Of a DNA stretch of 64,000 nucleotides, positions 11,004 to 25,100 are shown piece by piece (the stretch's first letter is position 1; every line of letters begins with the position of its first letter). The translations under genes were made by a program, and so were the position numbers. The stretch is from Ostrinia nubilalis (Eukaryota; Arthropoda; Insecta; Lepidoptera; Crambidae). The notes under the pieces were generated by a model that saw only the letters and a program-made list of their open reading frames with translations, searched no databases and was not told the DNA's origin. Location of the stretch: the NCBI RefSeq assembly GCF_963855985.1, contig NC_087113.1:10265889-10329888 (forward strand), given 5' to 3'.

Positions 11004-12630
11004 ATCTTACTTTTGATCATACAGTGAATATTGCATTTTGTTATTTTGCAAACCATCTACCTTCTGCACATATTTATTTATGTAAATGCTATCAAACTAT
11101 ACTGCTACTGAATGACTGTAGTTTAATAACGTGAAGTTACGTGATCCTATTCTGAAACGAGACTCAAAACTCGATTCAAAACTTAAGTATAGATTCAAGC
11201 CAATCCCAGGCTTCGTCGTTACAGAATACAGAACCTTCTATCTTGATAACTTTAGTGACTAAAATGGTATTTTAATGTTTTATAAAAATCTAACATAATG
11301 ATATCTCACTCCATTGTTAATATAAATTATTTTTACTCGATGATTTAATTTTAATTCGCGGGTAGTCAAAGAAATAATTTGTATTTACTGTCTCAGGCAA
11401 GAGGTCGTTCAAATAAATAGAAAATTAACAACTAAAATTATATTTACACGTCGAAAGCAATTGATTTCAAATATACTTAAAAAAATAAAAACTCTACCGT
11501 CGTAGTTCATAAAATCAATTCAACTATGGCAAATTGTACTTATTTATCACCGTTTTAATAAAAAAAATGGGGCGTTAAAAACAATAAAAAATAGATGTAT
11601 TACATAAATGTTCTTTGGCAAATACCAAAAAAAAAATAAGCCGTATAAACTTACTGATACGGGGTAAAATTCTACGAATACATATTAATTAGGAAACAAT
11701 ATACATGAGTATTATGCGTCTCGTAGTAAGGCCGAATTTATTTATTACCAATCGTCAAGCACTCTTGTGTGGCCCAGTCAATAGTGTAGTAACGAAAAAT
11801 GTTTAAATGTGCCATTCCCGGGATCTTTACCCAACTCGGGAATATTCCCGATCCCGTTACCGGAATGTTTCCATTGAGGAGTATTGTAGAGGGCTACTGG
11901 GAATATTCCCAGAAACCTTCTCGGAGGGTTAACTGATCTTACCAAGAGTGGGAATATTGGGGAATATTAATAATAAAATTCCCGGGAATAACCATTATTA
12001 TCCGGGAATATTTCCGAGAATGTTCTAATCATGATAAAGTTTTAGAGAAATTATTTTTAATATTGGATCAACAATTGCCTTATGTCAAATGATGTAAAAT
12101 TAAACGCTTAAATCTGCGCCTCAAAATTAGTTTTAAAATGGTAACTATTGACCAAACCAAACTCAAATCTAATGATACCATTTACAGACAGATCCACGAA
12201 TAATTTTCATTTCGTCGTTTGATATAATTCTTACGTCCGTATTATTAATAAAAATAAATATTATTATAATATTATTATTCCTAATGGACTGACCAAAGTA
12301 CTTGCTCGCGTGGTGACGACAATACATCGCAGTGATACGTCTAAAGTAAAAAATAATTTAGAATACACGATGCGCGCGGGTGCGATTTTTATTGTAATTT
12401 TCTTGATAATATTTTTAGCGTAGCGCCATGTCTTACATTCAAATGATTAGTAAGAAATAAAATTAAAGCCAATAATTGCACCAAACATCATTGAATGGAT
12501 TGTGAATTCAAGGCATAAGTTTCAGGAAATCTGATAGTGTATCTTGCTTGTGTAGGCTTGTGAAAATATACTTTATACACGCCTTTTTTATGTATTCAAT
12601 ATTCACTTATACATGGCTTCAACAAGCCAT
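11003..12630. other. AT-rich stretch with a GGGAATATT-rich patch
   Basis: No gene. At 11810-12030 many CCCGGGAATATTCCC-like words in both orientations suggest a decayed palindromic transposon related in style to the hAT at 23750. Confidence 0.4.
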
Positions 12631-12631
12631 A

Positions 12632-12902
12632 TACAGGGTGTTAGGTGAATGGGTATATGAGCCGACACTAGCCCATGTTAACATGGGCATATAAATAGTA
12701 TGGTGAAGTCAGAAAATTGATATCTTCATTTTAATTATTTAAATATTCATACAAATCTGATTTTATAAAATTTATTTTGTATGAAAATTAAAAAAAGATT
12801 AAATGATGATATCAAATTTCTGACTTCGCCATACCATTTATATGCCCATGTTAACATGGGCTAGTGTCGGCTCATATACCCATTTACCTAACACCCTGTA
12901 TA
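12632..12902. mobile_element. TACAGGGTGTTAGG MITE, copy 1
   Basis: Long inverted repeats begin CAGGGTGTTAGG and contain CCCATGTTAACATGGGC; the ends are flanked by TA. Related copies at 28307-28497 and 28805-29074. Confidence 0.85.
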
Positions 12903-13024
12903 ACCAGTAAGCTGAAAAACCGAACATATCCAATTTTAGCACCAATCCATTGACGCACCGCATCCCGCGCGTATTATATAATTATTATTTAAGTTAAATA
13001 AATAATCGACTGTCGTGTAAGCTG

Positions 13025-13103
13025 TTACTGTAAGATACAGTTGTTTTTCCTTTGTATTTCCACTTGGGACAGGTTTCGTTCTATCGTTTCGTCGTCCGCT
13101 ATC
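13025..13103 (-). CDS. Ehbp1: Ehbp1 coding exon 25 and stop, CaaX-like end
   Basis: The acceptor is CTCCAACAG and the stop is TAA at 13027-13025. It encodes [20 protein letters not shown] then NCILQ. Vertebrate EHBP1 also ends in a CxLQ CaaX-like box, so this end is secure. Prenylation is inferred from that motif. Confidence 0.9.
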
Positions 13104-16100
13104 CTGTTGGAGAAATTAATATTGTTTACATTGAGTTCTTTTGAGATAAAGGGGTAAAAAAGGGTGAAAAGTGTTACTTACGCTTTCTCTTGCTCATCCA
13201 TTTCTTGTACAAGCCTATCTCTTTCGTTCACCGCTGACAACAGCTCCTGTGAACAGTGAAAATTGGTTGGTCAATTGTTTGTCAATGACTTGTTTTGGTA
13301 ATTGGTATTTAGACTAAGAGCTAGAGAACGCCAGACCTACGTCATTTTATAAAAGCTGAAAGTTTGTCAGCGTATGCTTCCAATATAGGATATAATGTTG
13401 GTGAATTATGAAGTTTGGGTCATGGTGGCTTTAGGAGCTACCTTAAAAAAACTGTCTGGCAAGGAGTTGGAACTGTCAAAACTGTCTGGCTGTTGGGGAA
13501 AATACTTCTAATTTATTGTCCAAATATTATACATAAAAATCAAATTTAATGGTATAACGTTAGTAGAATTACAGTCTATTGAATATACAGAAAAAGCCAC
13601 CGTAAAAGTTAAACTTACTTAGTCTAATTGTTCTCATTTTTTCGAGGTGTATGAAGTCATGTTTTGTTTAGTCACTAAGTTGCATGAAACGTAATTTATG
13701 AATCAATGATTACGTAGTGTAAGCAGGAACCGATGACCTGGTGAAGGCAGCGCAACCGGTTGCTGTGGAAATTCCTGAGGCCTCACCACTGTTTTGGTTG
13801 AAATGACGCATGAATGAATCCTCCATCTTGTAGCTCGCAGCGACAGAAGTCCTTTCTGCTCACTGGGTAGTATGGCAATAACATCTAGAGCATTGGTTCC
13901 CAAAGTGGGGAAGACCTTTAAAGGGGGGCGCGGGCCATCTCTGTACTTAAGAATAAAAAACCTGTGACCGCTGAGAGAATGCATTCCAGACTGCTCGATC
14001 ATCATCATCATATCAGCCATAGGACGTCCACTGCTGAACATAGGCCTCCCCCAATGCTTTCCACGTTGATCGATTGGTAGCGGCCTGCGTCCAGCGCTTC
14101 CCTGCTATCTTTACGATGTCGTCGGTCCACCTTGTACGCTGTATTTTCCGGTACGCAACCTCCATTCCAGAATCTTGCTGCCCCATCGGCCGTCAGTTCT
14201 GCGTACTATGTGCCCTGTCCATTGCCACTTCAGCTTGCTAATCCGTCGGGCTATGTCAGCGACTTTAGTTCGTTTACGGATCTCCTCATTTCTGATTCGA
14301 TCTCGCAAAGAAACACCAACCATAGCCCTCTCTTGCTCGATACGACCAATAAATAATCTTGACTGGAGGGGGGCGCGCATTTTTGTATGGTCGAAAGGGA
14401 GCGCGTCTCAAATAAGTTTGGGAACCAATGATCTAGATCTGAAGATATTTAACCGCCTCTGTGGTCTAGTGGTAAGACCACCTGCTTCAGACGCAGAGGT
14501 CTCGGGTTCGATTCCCAGTGGGGGCAGATTTTTCTGTTCGATTTGGTTGGTGGTAGGGTTTGTTCCAAGTCCGCCTGGCTAGCTACCACCTTCTTACCTA
14601 AGTCAGTCGCCATAACAACAATGTTAACAGCATTGTTGTGTTCCGGCAGTTAGAGGTAAGATAGCCAGTTCCTCCGTGGTTGAGGATTCCGGGTGAAGCT
14701 CGCTTCCACCTTCGGCCTGATCATCACTTACCATCAGGTGAGATACAGGCCAAGAGCTTCCTCGTTGTGCATAAAAAAAAACCGGCCAAGTGCGTGTCGG
14801 ACTCACGCACAAAGGGTTCCGTACCATTGATTTATGAAATTTTTTTTTTTTTAATTTAAGTTATTTGTAAGAAAGATTACGCGGTAATAAGCGGTTTACG
14901 ATTTACGAGGTATTAAACAAAACTACTTACTAGATCTCGTTCAAAATAATTTTCGTTGGTAGTTTTTATAGTAATGTACATCATAATGTTTTTTTTAGAT
15001 TTTTCATTTTCTTATTTTAGAAGTTAGAGGGGGGGACCAACTTTTTTCCACTTTGGAAGCGTCTGTCACGCAAACTATTCGGTTTAGAAAAAAAGTATTT
15101 TAGAAACCTCGATATCATTTTTGAAGACCTATCCATAGATACCCCACACGTACATGTGTTTGACGAAAAAAAAATTTTGAGTTTCAGTTCTAAGTATGGG
15201 GAGCCCCCAATATTTATTATTATTTTTGCATCAAAATCTTAATGCGGTTCACAGAATACATCTACTTACCAAGTTTCAACAGTATAGCTCTTATAGTTTC
15301 AGAAAAAAATGGCTGTGACATACGGACGGACAGACGGACAGACATGACGAATCTATAAGGGTTCCGTTTTTTGCCATTTGGCTACGGAACCCTAAAAACT
15401 GTGGGGACGTACCTGTAACAACAGACGCTCGCGGCGCTTCTGTCCGGGCGTTTTGCGCCACTCGTCGACTCCCAGCGAAAGCCGCAACTCGCGCGCTAAC
15501 AACTCACAACGACGGCTCAAGTCTTCCTCTTGCTCGCTGGGAAAATAAGAACAACTTCATTAACACACATAAAACGTGCTCTTTTTGATTTCCTGGAACT
15601 CTAGGGCATTAATAAGACCACTTCAAAGAATGGAATGGTATTACATTTTTTGTTAAATTCAACAATTTTTTTCGACTTATTTTTTCATACGAAATTATTT
15701 AAAAACTTAATTTTTCATTGAAATAATTCATAATTTATATACACTTATCAATAAAAAGTCTGCACAAAAAGACTAGGTGACAATTTTGAAAAAAAAACTA
15801 GATTGATGATACTATAATCTAAATCAACTACACTCGCGAGCAAAAGTATGGAATCACTTACATGAAGTTGTTTACACGCGAACTTGTGTACTAACGAATT
15901 TGTTAGTAACAAAAAAAAGTGGCACCATTTTAAAGATTAAACTTTTATCTTTAAATTGATACCAAATTCATTTAAATCACACCAGTATTTAAAAAGATAT
16001 CCCGGCTTATGTGAAGAAGTAAGGAAAAAGACATGTATCAACTGTTTGATACGTCGTGAATTGCGGCCTATTTACCCCCTATAAAAGCACGCGTTTTCGG

Positions 16101-19100
16101 ATTTTTGCTTTCACACGTTGATTCATACACATCTCCGCTTCTTTTGACACTTTACCTGGGATTCTACACCTTCAGAAGCAGCACAAATCGTTGCACTATT
16201 GCAAGAAAGGCTCTGCCAGCGGGCTGTCGCACGTCAGCGCCACATAAGCCAGTCCTGGGTTTCGAAAGTTTCAAGACGCTTTCGGGAGACTAGTGGCTTT
16301 ATCCCGAGACCAAGTTCTGAACAGCGCCGGTGCACATCGCAGAGGGAAGACCGTTTTTTCATGTCAACCTCTCTATGAAATCGTCATTTGACTGGAATCG
16401 ATGTCCATCCAGAGCTCAGAAATGTTCGTAAGATAGCTGTTAGCGAGTAGACAGTTCGTCTAAGATATAAGCAATATAATTTGACTCGAAAAAGGCCTGC
16501 CACAGGCTCGAAACTGACGGCAGGTCACCGATAAGCACCCTTTCAATTTGCTCGTACACATCTCGATGGGAAGGCCACTTTTTTTGTTCCTAACAAATTC
16601 GTTAGTACACAAGATCGCGTGGAAACAACTTCATGTAAGTGATTCCATACTTTTGCTCGCGAGTGTAGGTATCTTCTAAATCTAGAATCCACAATATCTT
16701 CAAAACTATGCTTTTAAAAACACATATTCCTAAGACTCTTTAAACTAGTTTTTATTAATAGAATATACCCCTAAAATTTCCGGAAAACAAATGGAACACG
16801 TTGTATAACAAGACAATACAAAGTACAAAAGGTTACATTGAAAAGAAAGAAAGAAATGTATGTTAATAGGGCGCCCGCTCAGTTTTAGTTGGGACACCTT
16901 GTAGGATGTCCCGACACTGGTTTTCAGCAGGATTATATTAAATAACATAATAATGTTAAGATTGCTAGCTTTTGACCACATCTTCGCCTGTGTAAAATTT
17001 TGTCTGTCACAGAAAAACTTTATCACGCGCGTCCCTGTTTCAAAAATCGGGATAAAAACTATCCTATGTCCTTTCCAGGGATTCAAACTATTTCTATGCC
17101 TATCTTCTTCTGATTAATTTCGTTGCGGGTCCAATGACAGTTTAACTTTCCCCCGGGACAAACTTTACCTTCACTGATTGGGTTTATTGGCGGTTGTGCC
17201 AAGCTGTATCCTGGCTACAATAGTCCCGTTGTTCAAGGAATAACTTACAGTATGTTCAACTGCATCTGCCTGCGAAGTAGCGCGTTCTTCTTATTCACCA
17301 GGTTGAACCACTGCGACATCAGACGGTCCTCCTCCTGGTATAAATAAAATATTAACATAAAAATACCGTTTTACAGTTATTTTCAGAGTCTATATCTTAC
17401 TACCAACAGTACTTAACAACTCTACAACTACAGTATTGTTAATACATATTCTGGTAATATCTACATTCTTTGTACTTACCTAATGTTTATCGACTTTTGT
17501 CTACGATACTTAATGCTTTATACCCAGTTCCCATATACCGAAAAACTATCCGTTTTGTCTTCAGATCGTTTAATAACTCTACTCTATGGAAAGTATGATA
17601 AAATTAACTATTCGAAGATACAACGACCCTTTCTGCATACAGGGTTTGGAGAAAAAGTATACATTCCTTTTACCGCTTTTAATAAAGAGGATTTATCTAT
17701 CAACATTAGGGTGTCCCTTATTTTTCAAAGTTTTAAATTTGTAACGCATAGGTCTTAGTTTTGTTTGTTTGCCTCTAAAACACTCGGAAATAAATTTTTA
17801 CCTTATTTGGAGTACGATAACCCGTGCCGACTTGCATCGAAACATGTTGCGCGGCAGTAGCGGTGCGTATTCGCGGTATTTGTTATTTTTTTCTCAATTA
17901 ATCTCGTGATTAACACCTATTGTTTGACATTTAGAAGATGGCTGTGGAATTAAGAAGCAATAAAAAAAGTATTTTCTTAGTCGGGGACGTAAATTTATCA
18001 AATAATAGGCACAAAGTTGCCGTTAATCGTCAAGTTTTTGCAGTATTTTTTGACATATTTTGCGAAGTTAATTAAATGTTACTGAAAGCTCTAATCTCAT
18101 CATTCGGGAGTGTATTACATTTTGGGAAAAGCTATAAATCCTACCAGAGCCTAAGTGTGTAAAAAAACTTGTGTATCTTCAACAAGCTTGGAGGGAGTTG
18201 CAAGAAAAAATATTTAAAAAATCAAGATTTATAAGCGCCGCGGTGAGGAGGATTTAAAAACAAATAAAATATTTTAACAAAAACAAATATAACCAAGGCG
18301 TCCAGAGTGTTAAGGTGCAGACAAAAAGTTAGTTAAGAAAGTAGAAAGTGCAAGACAAAGAAAATTAAATAAATAAATAAATAAAAAATAGAGCAAATAT
18401 GTTTCAGAGGTTTATCGTCATCTCTTACTACGCAAGATTCTATACAAACGCAAGGACATCACGACCAGCTTACCAGCTCTGAGGAAAGCCTTAAGGAACT
18501 CTTGACATCCACTTTCCAAAAGGTATATGAGTGTTGACAAATTGATTTCCAAGGCAGCCCTGAGCAAGTTTAGTCAACATCTTTGGTACTTCATATCAGA
18601 AGAAATTGCCGTTTTATCACTCTTTGATGATGAAGGTAATGAACAAACATCGTCAATATTGTAGTAAAAGTACAAAGAGAGAGTATGTATGATTCTGGGA
18701 AGAGATACATTCCATCTGAAGAAGGTATGATTATTTCTATGGTAAATAGGACTTTGTACTAATTTTTTATCCTGTTTTTAATGAATTGATAATAATACTG
18801 CCTTATTTATTGTTGCTGGAAAACCATTGAGTGGTTTTGTGTCTGTCAAGAGTATAAATTTATTTTCTCGATTGAAAATTGATAATAATTTCCCCCTGAG
18901 ACACATTTCTATATGAGATAAAGATGTTGCCTATTTAAAGGCAAAAAAGTGCTTTCTTTAAGGGTAGTTAATGATACAGCTGAAAGAGCTATAAAGCTTA
19001 TGCAAGATTTTCATGGTTTGATCACTGCAAAGGAAGAGCAAAAGCTTTTTTTGCTTCGTACAGTGTAGCAAAAATCAGGCCAATATTCAGGAGCATGGAA

Positions 19101-22100
19101 ATCTGTATCCAGAATGTAAAAAAGGGTCCCTCAAAAGTAAAATATATTGTCTGATCTGTAATGTTATCTTCTTTTTATGAATATTTTATAAAAATTAAAT
19201 ATTTTAATTGATTTAGCTACTTAATAAAAGGGGTAAAACCAGCATTTTTCTAAATCTTCAGAGCTCGGTCGGCACGGGTTAATGTTGACGTAGGAAGATG
19301 AAATTTTGTATTTAAGTATGTCTGAGTAGTACGAAAAGAAATAGGGGGTATGCATTTCAATATCTAAAAAAATTTTTTTTTCGGCCATATAAGGGACACC
19401 CTAATCAACATACTACGATTTACTTAAAACCAGGTTTACACATGTATCTTAACAGTTTTCATGATTGATGCATTGTAATTTGTTGGGAGAAGATGTATCC
19501 ATACTTTAATTCTGAAGGTATATTGCTGCTTGTGTAAGCCTGGCTTTATGTTCACGTATAAATTGTCAAGATACCGGATCTACGGGGGCTTGCACGCATG
19601 TTAGAATCACTTTACGCCATTTTTTCTGCAAAGATGTATATTCAATTCTAAACCCTTTGGTTAGCCAGTAGGACTGTAGTTTTAACCAGATTAGTCAAAT
19701 CAAAAAATGACAATTGCCAGTAACTTTATAAATCAAATCCAACTAGAACTCGATTTACTATTTATACGTTTTACTATAACCATATTGGGCTACAACAAAC
19801 TTTTTGTTTTGTCAATTTACAGTAAAATCCGTTTAGTACGACGTCGCTTATAACGACTGACCGCTTTTAGCGACGCATATTTTTGATTTGGTTGGTTGAT
19901 TTATTGAGAAATAACGTAATAAATTACTTCTTTAGTACGACGTCCGATAGTACGACGCAATATCATCGGTCCCTTGAGCGTGGTTATAATCGGATTATAT
20001 CTATCAAAATTGATTGTTTCCCTAATATAAATAAATAAATAAATAAAATAAAATAAAATCTATCTAAAGCCTGGTCCGTGAGCACGTAGAATCCCGTCCA
20101 ATGACCCCAAGCTACCCATCCTCATCGCTCGCGCGTAATTATATTGCTGTCGCGACTGTGGGACACGCGCCCGCAGTGAGTGTGCGAGCGCGACAGCAGC
20201 ATAATTACGCGCGAGCGATAGGGATGGGCAGCTTGGGGTCATTGGACGGGATTCTACGTGCTCACGGACCAGGCTTTATCTTACCTCAGTATTGTCGGCG
20301 GATTCCATGACCCTCCTCAGCTGTTTCTCAAGCGCGGCGGCTCGCTCGTCGATCGCTTTCTGTTCGCGCTCTAACGCTTCCAGCTCGCTTTGGATGTACG
20401 AACCCGTCTCACGGCTCTGTTGAGGGGAAATGCACTTTATTGTGAGTCAATAAGGAAGGTTTTTGGTTAAGGTATATTGTGCAATAAAGTCACATAATTA
20501 TGTGACAGATAGGTGAGCTATGGAAACTTAGGACTTGGAATCTCGTTAAGTGATTCATACAGAATCTACAGTGTGAGTCACGTTAAAGTAAACGATCATA
20601 GCAAATGTTGTGATAGGGATAGAGACATGCGATTTTTGGTTTTACAAAGATAATACGATAGAAAATAATACAAAGTAATAAAAACCACCTGTTATAGGGA
20701 CAATTTTTTGAGAAATTTATCAAATAACCAAAAAAATACGAATTTTAGGCAGATTTTTTTCAAAAAGTATATTTTTTTTATTATTTGTTGGCATTTTCTG
20801 GGTATTTTATGTATTTTTTCAGTATCGCCTGTTATTTAGCATTATTACTGTTTTTATTTTATCAGGATATACCGCTTAGTTTAAAAGTTATTACGTTTTT
20901 TTTACAATAAGTAATTGGAAGAAAAAAAATTCTATAAAAAATTAAAAAAAAATCTCAAAAAAAATTTGACCTCTTTTTTGTCGATAAAAATAGGTCTATT
21001 TTAATCTATTTTCATATGTACACTTTAACGTGACTCACACTGTATAAAAGAGTAAAGTAAAAGTAATGGATTCAGTCAAAATACAGTGTGAGTCACGTTA
21101 AAGTGTACATATGAAAATAGATGAAACTAGACCTATTTTTATCGACAAAAAAGAGGTTAAAAAATTTTTGATTTTTTTAAAAAAAATTATAGAATTTTTT
21201 TTCTACCAATTACTTATTGTAAAGAAAACGTAATAACTTTTAAAGTAAGCAGTATATCCTGATAAAATAAAAACAGTAATAATGCTAAATAACAGGCGAT
21301 ACTAAAAAAATACATACAATATACAAAAAATGCCAAAAAATAATAAAAAATGATACTTTTTGAAAAAAATCTGCTTAAAAATTCGTGTTTTTTTGGTTAT
21401 TTGATAAATTTCTCCGAAAAATGCCCCTATAATAGGTGGTTTTTATTGTTTTGTATTATTCTCTATTGTATTACCTTTGTAAAACCAAAAATTGCATGTC
21501 TCTATCCCTATCACAACATTTGCTATGATCGTTTGAACTAAGCCTCTCCGGGCGCGCCATTCAACGCTTCGTTAACAACGAAATTGAAAATGGCTCTAGA
21601 TTTGTAATTTTGATAAAGACAAGTTAAATTTCAAGTAAAAACAAAAGATTTCGTAGTAAAATAAGCATTTTAGTTAAAATTAAAATTGTCCCTACCTGGA
21701 GAGGAGAATAATGTTGTGGTAGGCCTTTGTTCAAACTATCATAGCAAATGTTGTGATAGGGATAGAGACATGCAATTTTTGGTTTTACAAAGATAATACG
21801 ATAGAGAATAATACACAACAATAAAAACTACCTGTTATAGGGGAATTTTTTGGAGAAATTTATCAAATAACCAAAAAAACACGAATTTTTAAGCAGATTT
21901 TTTTCAAAAGGTATCATTTTTTATTACTTGTTGGCATTTTTTGTGTATTGTATGTATTTTTTTAGTATCGCCTGTTATTTAGCATTATTACTGTTTGTAT
22001 TTTATCAGGATATACCGCTTAATTTAAAAGTTATTACGTTTTCTTTACAATAAGTACATGGAAGAAAAAAATTCAATAAAAAAATTTAAAAAAATCTCAA

Positions 22101-25100
22101 AAAATTTTTGACCTCTTTTTTGTCGATAAAAATAGGTCTAGTTTCATCTATTTTCATATGTACACTTTAACGTGACTCACACTGTATAGAAAACAAGTGC
22201 CCAGATTAATCTAGCTGGTCTATGTAGACTTTTAAATATCAATCACCAAATCTAAGAAAAAAAATTAAAATAGTACTAAACTATTAGAGTAGGCGCACAC
22301 CGTTGATTTTTAGTTGGCCGATAGTTGTGCCCGATTTTAAATTGTATGAAAAATCGGCCAAATTAAATCGGCGTAGTGTGCGCACTCCCATACATGCCCA
22401 TACTGATCAACTGCCCGACTAAACTATCGGCCGACAAAAAATCAACGGTGTGCGCCTACTCTTACTGAAATCAAATTAACCGAAAATTACCGTTTTAGAC
22501 AGTTTTTGACCGTTTTTGACCAATTTGACCGTAAATTACGGTCAGTCAGTCAAATTCAGCCGTTTTAGACTAAGTTGCACCATCTTAATTTAACCGTAAC
22601 AATGACATTAAGCGGTGCTTTTTGTATGGAGTTTGAAATATTTTTGACGTTTGTCAAAGTTAAAGTAAGATGGGGCAACTCAGCCTTAGTCATTTTAAAC
22701 ACTAGTTACGTTTATCATAATGGTAATGGTCATGGTCAAGTTGGGATTAGTGTAGAATTAGATGATGGTGATGTGGATGGTCCACCTGGATGCGGGCAGC
22801 GCAGGACCGTGCATTGTGGAAAACCTTGGAGGAGGCCTTTGTCCAGCAGTGGACGTCATTTGGCTGAAACGAACGAACGATGTTATTTTAGATAATGATG
22901 ATGGTGAAGACTGACCTCGTCGGGCTCCTTGTCGGGCGTGAGGCGCTCCATGAAGGCCGAGAAGGACTGCAGCGGCGACCGCTTGCCGTCCGCGCTGCCG
23001 CCCGAGCTGCCGCGCTCTTCTGCACATACAGATAAGGTCGCTTTTTGAATGAATCATTTGGGTAGATGTCAGCATTTTGGTTGTTACAACAAAAGTGGAC
23101 AGTTTAAGACTGGACGGTTTAATTTGATTAAAACACGGGTTTGTAATTATTCTACCTCGTTTGTTCACAGTTAATGGGCAAACTAGCTGAAGTTGAAATA
23201 GCTGATTTATGGACGTACACACGTGCCCGTGGTAGCAAAAACGGAAATGGATAGTTAATAGTGGCACACTATTATTATATACGTTTTTACTCTCGCTCTC
23301 ATCAAATGGTGATACTTTGTGGTAGAACGAGACGACATGACAGGTAATGGATAGTTATCACTGTTGCCGATGGTACTTCTTCTATTATTATTTTACAATA
23401 GTATTGAATTCACATAACCAATGAATATGATGCCATTGTGATATTTCATAATTCATTGTGGTTTTTTAACATCTGAAATTATTAAGTTGGCAGGTACACA
23501 ATCACATTTTTTTAACATTAACATGCGTTAAATCCAAGTGTAATTTAGGAAGATGAAACCCGCGCACTCATCCAATTTATAACAACTGAAAGCACACTGT
23601 ATTATGAATATTGAACACCTATGTATTGTGGTACTTTTTTGGTCATACAAACAACAATATTTTTATAGCTGTCTGTCTATGACAGGGTGTCCACACATCA
23701 CTATCGTTCGATCTCATTCGGTCCGCGCGCGTTCACTCTTCCATTCACTTAGGGGTTGCAAGTCCCGGTACTAAGGAGTGTTACTGAATTCCCGGTACCA
23801 GGTCTAAGCCAGTACCGGGAAAACCGGGAAATTCGGGAATTTCGGTACCCACGTGAATGGTTATTATTTATTAAAACAAATTACCTAATTTGTACGTAAT
23901 TTTAATAAAAATGTAAATAGGTTAACAAAAATATTAAACTTTTTCTGTTCAGTTCAATTGGTTTGTTACCTTAATAATAAATCAGTCCAAACAGTTACAC
24001 AACACGACAAAACTAGTTATAAATGCCTATTAAAAATCATAACCACCATATTCATAAAAAGCAACAATCGTTTAATCAACCTATTTTAGTTAAAATATGT
24101 TTTCTCACTTTCTATCAATGTCAAATACTGGCAGCGACAAGAGTTAGAGTAGGCGTTGATTTTTAGTTGGCCGATAGTTGTGCCCGATTTTAATTTGTAT
24201 GAAGAATCGGCCAAATCGAATCGGCGTAGTGTGCGCACTCCCATACATGCCCATACTGATCAACTGCCCGACTAAACTATCGGCCGACGAAAAATCAACG
24301 CCTACTCTAACTCTTGTCGCTGCCAGTATTTGACATTGATAGTGCGCCTACTCTTAGGGACAAAACATAAATTAACTAAATTAGGTTTAAAAAAAAACAC
24401 ACTGTTGAAAGAAATAATAAGTAGTATCTAAGTACAATCAGATAAAACAATCAGTCTTAAAAGGATAGTAATGAATTAGGAACATTATTAATATTTTTTC
24501 ATTTGTTGATAGTGTGTACGTAAAAAGATGATGGCATCTAGTCAAAAAATTGTTATTAAAAATAAATTATTGAAGTCCCGAAAGTACCGAAAGTCCCGGG
24601 AATTGCATCGTCAGTACCGGAACTAGATAAAGGATTAGATTATCGGGAATTCCCGGGAAAAACGAGTACCGGGATTTCCGGGGAGCAAACCCTACATTCA
24701 CTGTATCCCCCTCTCGCCTATCAGCCACCGAAGAGGCTTGACGTGCCGGCCGGCACGTTAACTCCAATTTCAATGTAATATTATTGTCTAAAGTACAGTC
24801 GCGGAATGAAAAGGTTCGTCACCTTAGTGTCGGTTTTCGCTTGCACTAGGTACTGTAAGAGTCAAACCTGCCAACATAACCGTGCAAGAAACAGTGCTGC
24901 TAACATTTAAATAAATATGACGTTTGCTAACGAATAAGGTTTTGCTTGTTTATTTTTCTATCCCATCAGTGCAATGCAATGATGACATTGACCAATTGAC
25001 AATAGTTTTTTTTATTTTATAAGAAATAATAATGGCAGGTTGAACCAACAAGAAGGTTTTAGTTTATCAATCATAATAATCTTCTTGACAAGATAAATCG

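Noticed and set aside
14451..14526. Possible tRNA-Leu(CAG) gene
   Set aside because: The variable arm is too short for tRNA-Leu, the acceptor stem relies on G-U pairs, and the sequence continues into a SINE body with poly(A) shared by three other loci.
17483..17758. 91-codon plus-strand frame
   Set aside because: AT-rich chance frame crossing the left end of the hAT-like element, with no recognisable domain.
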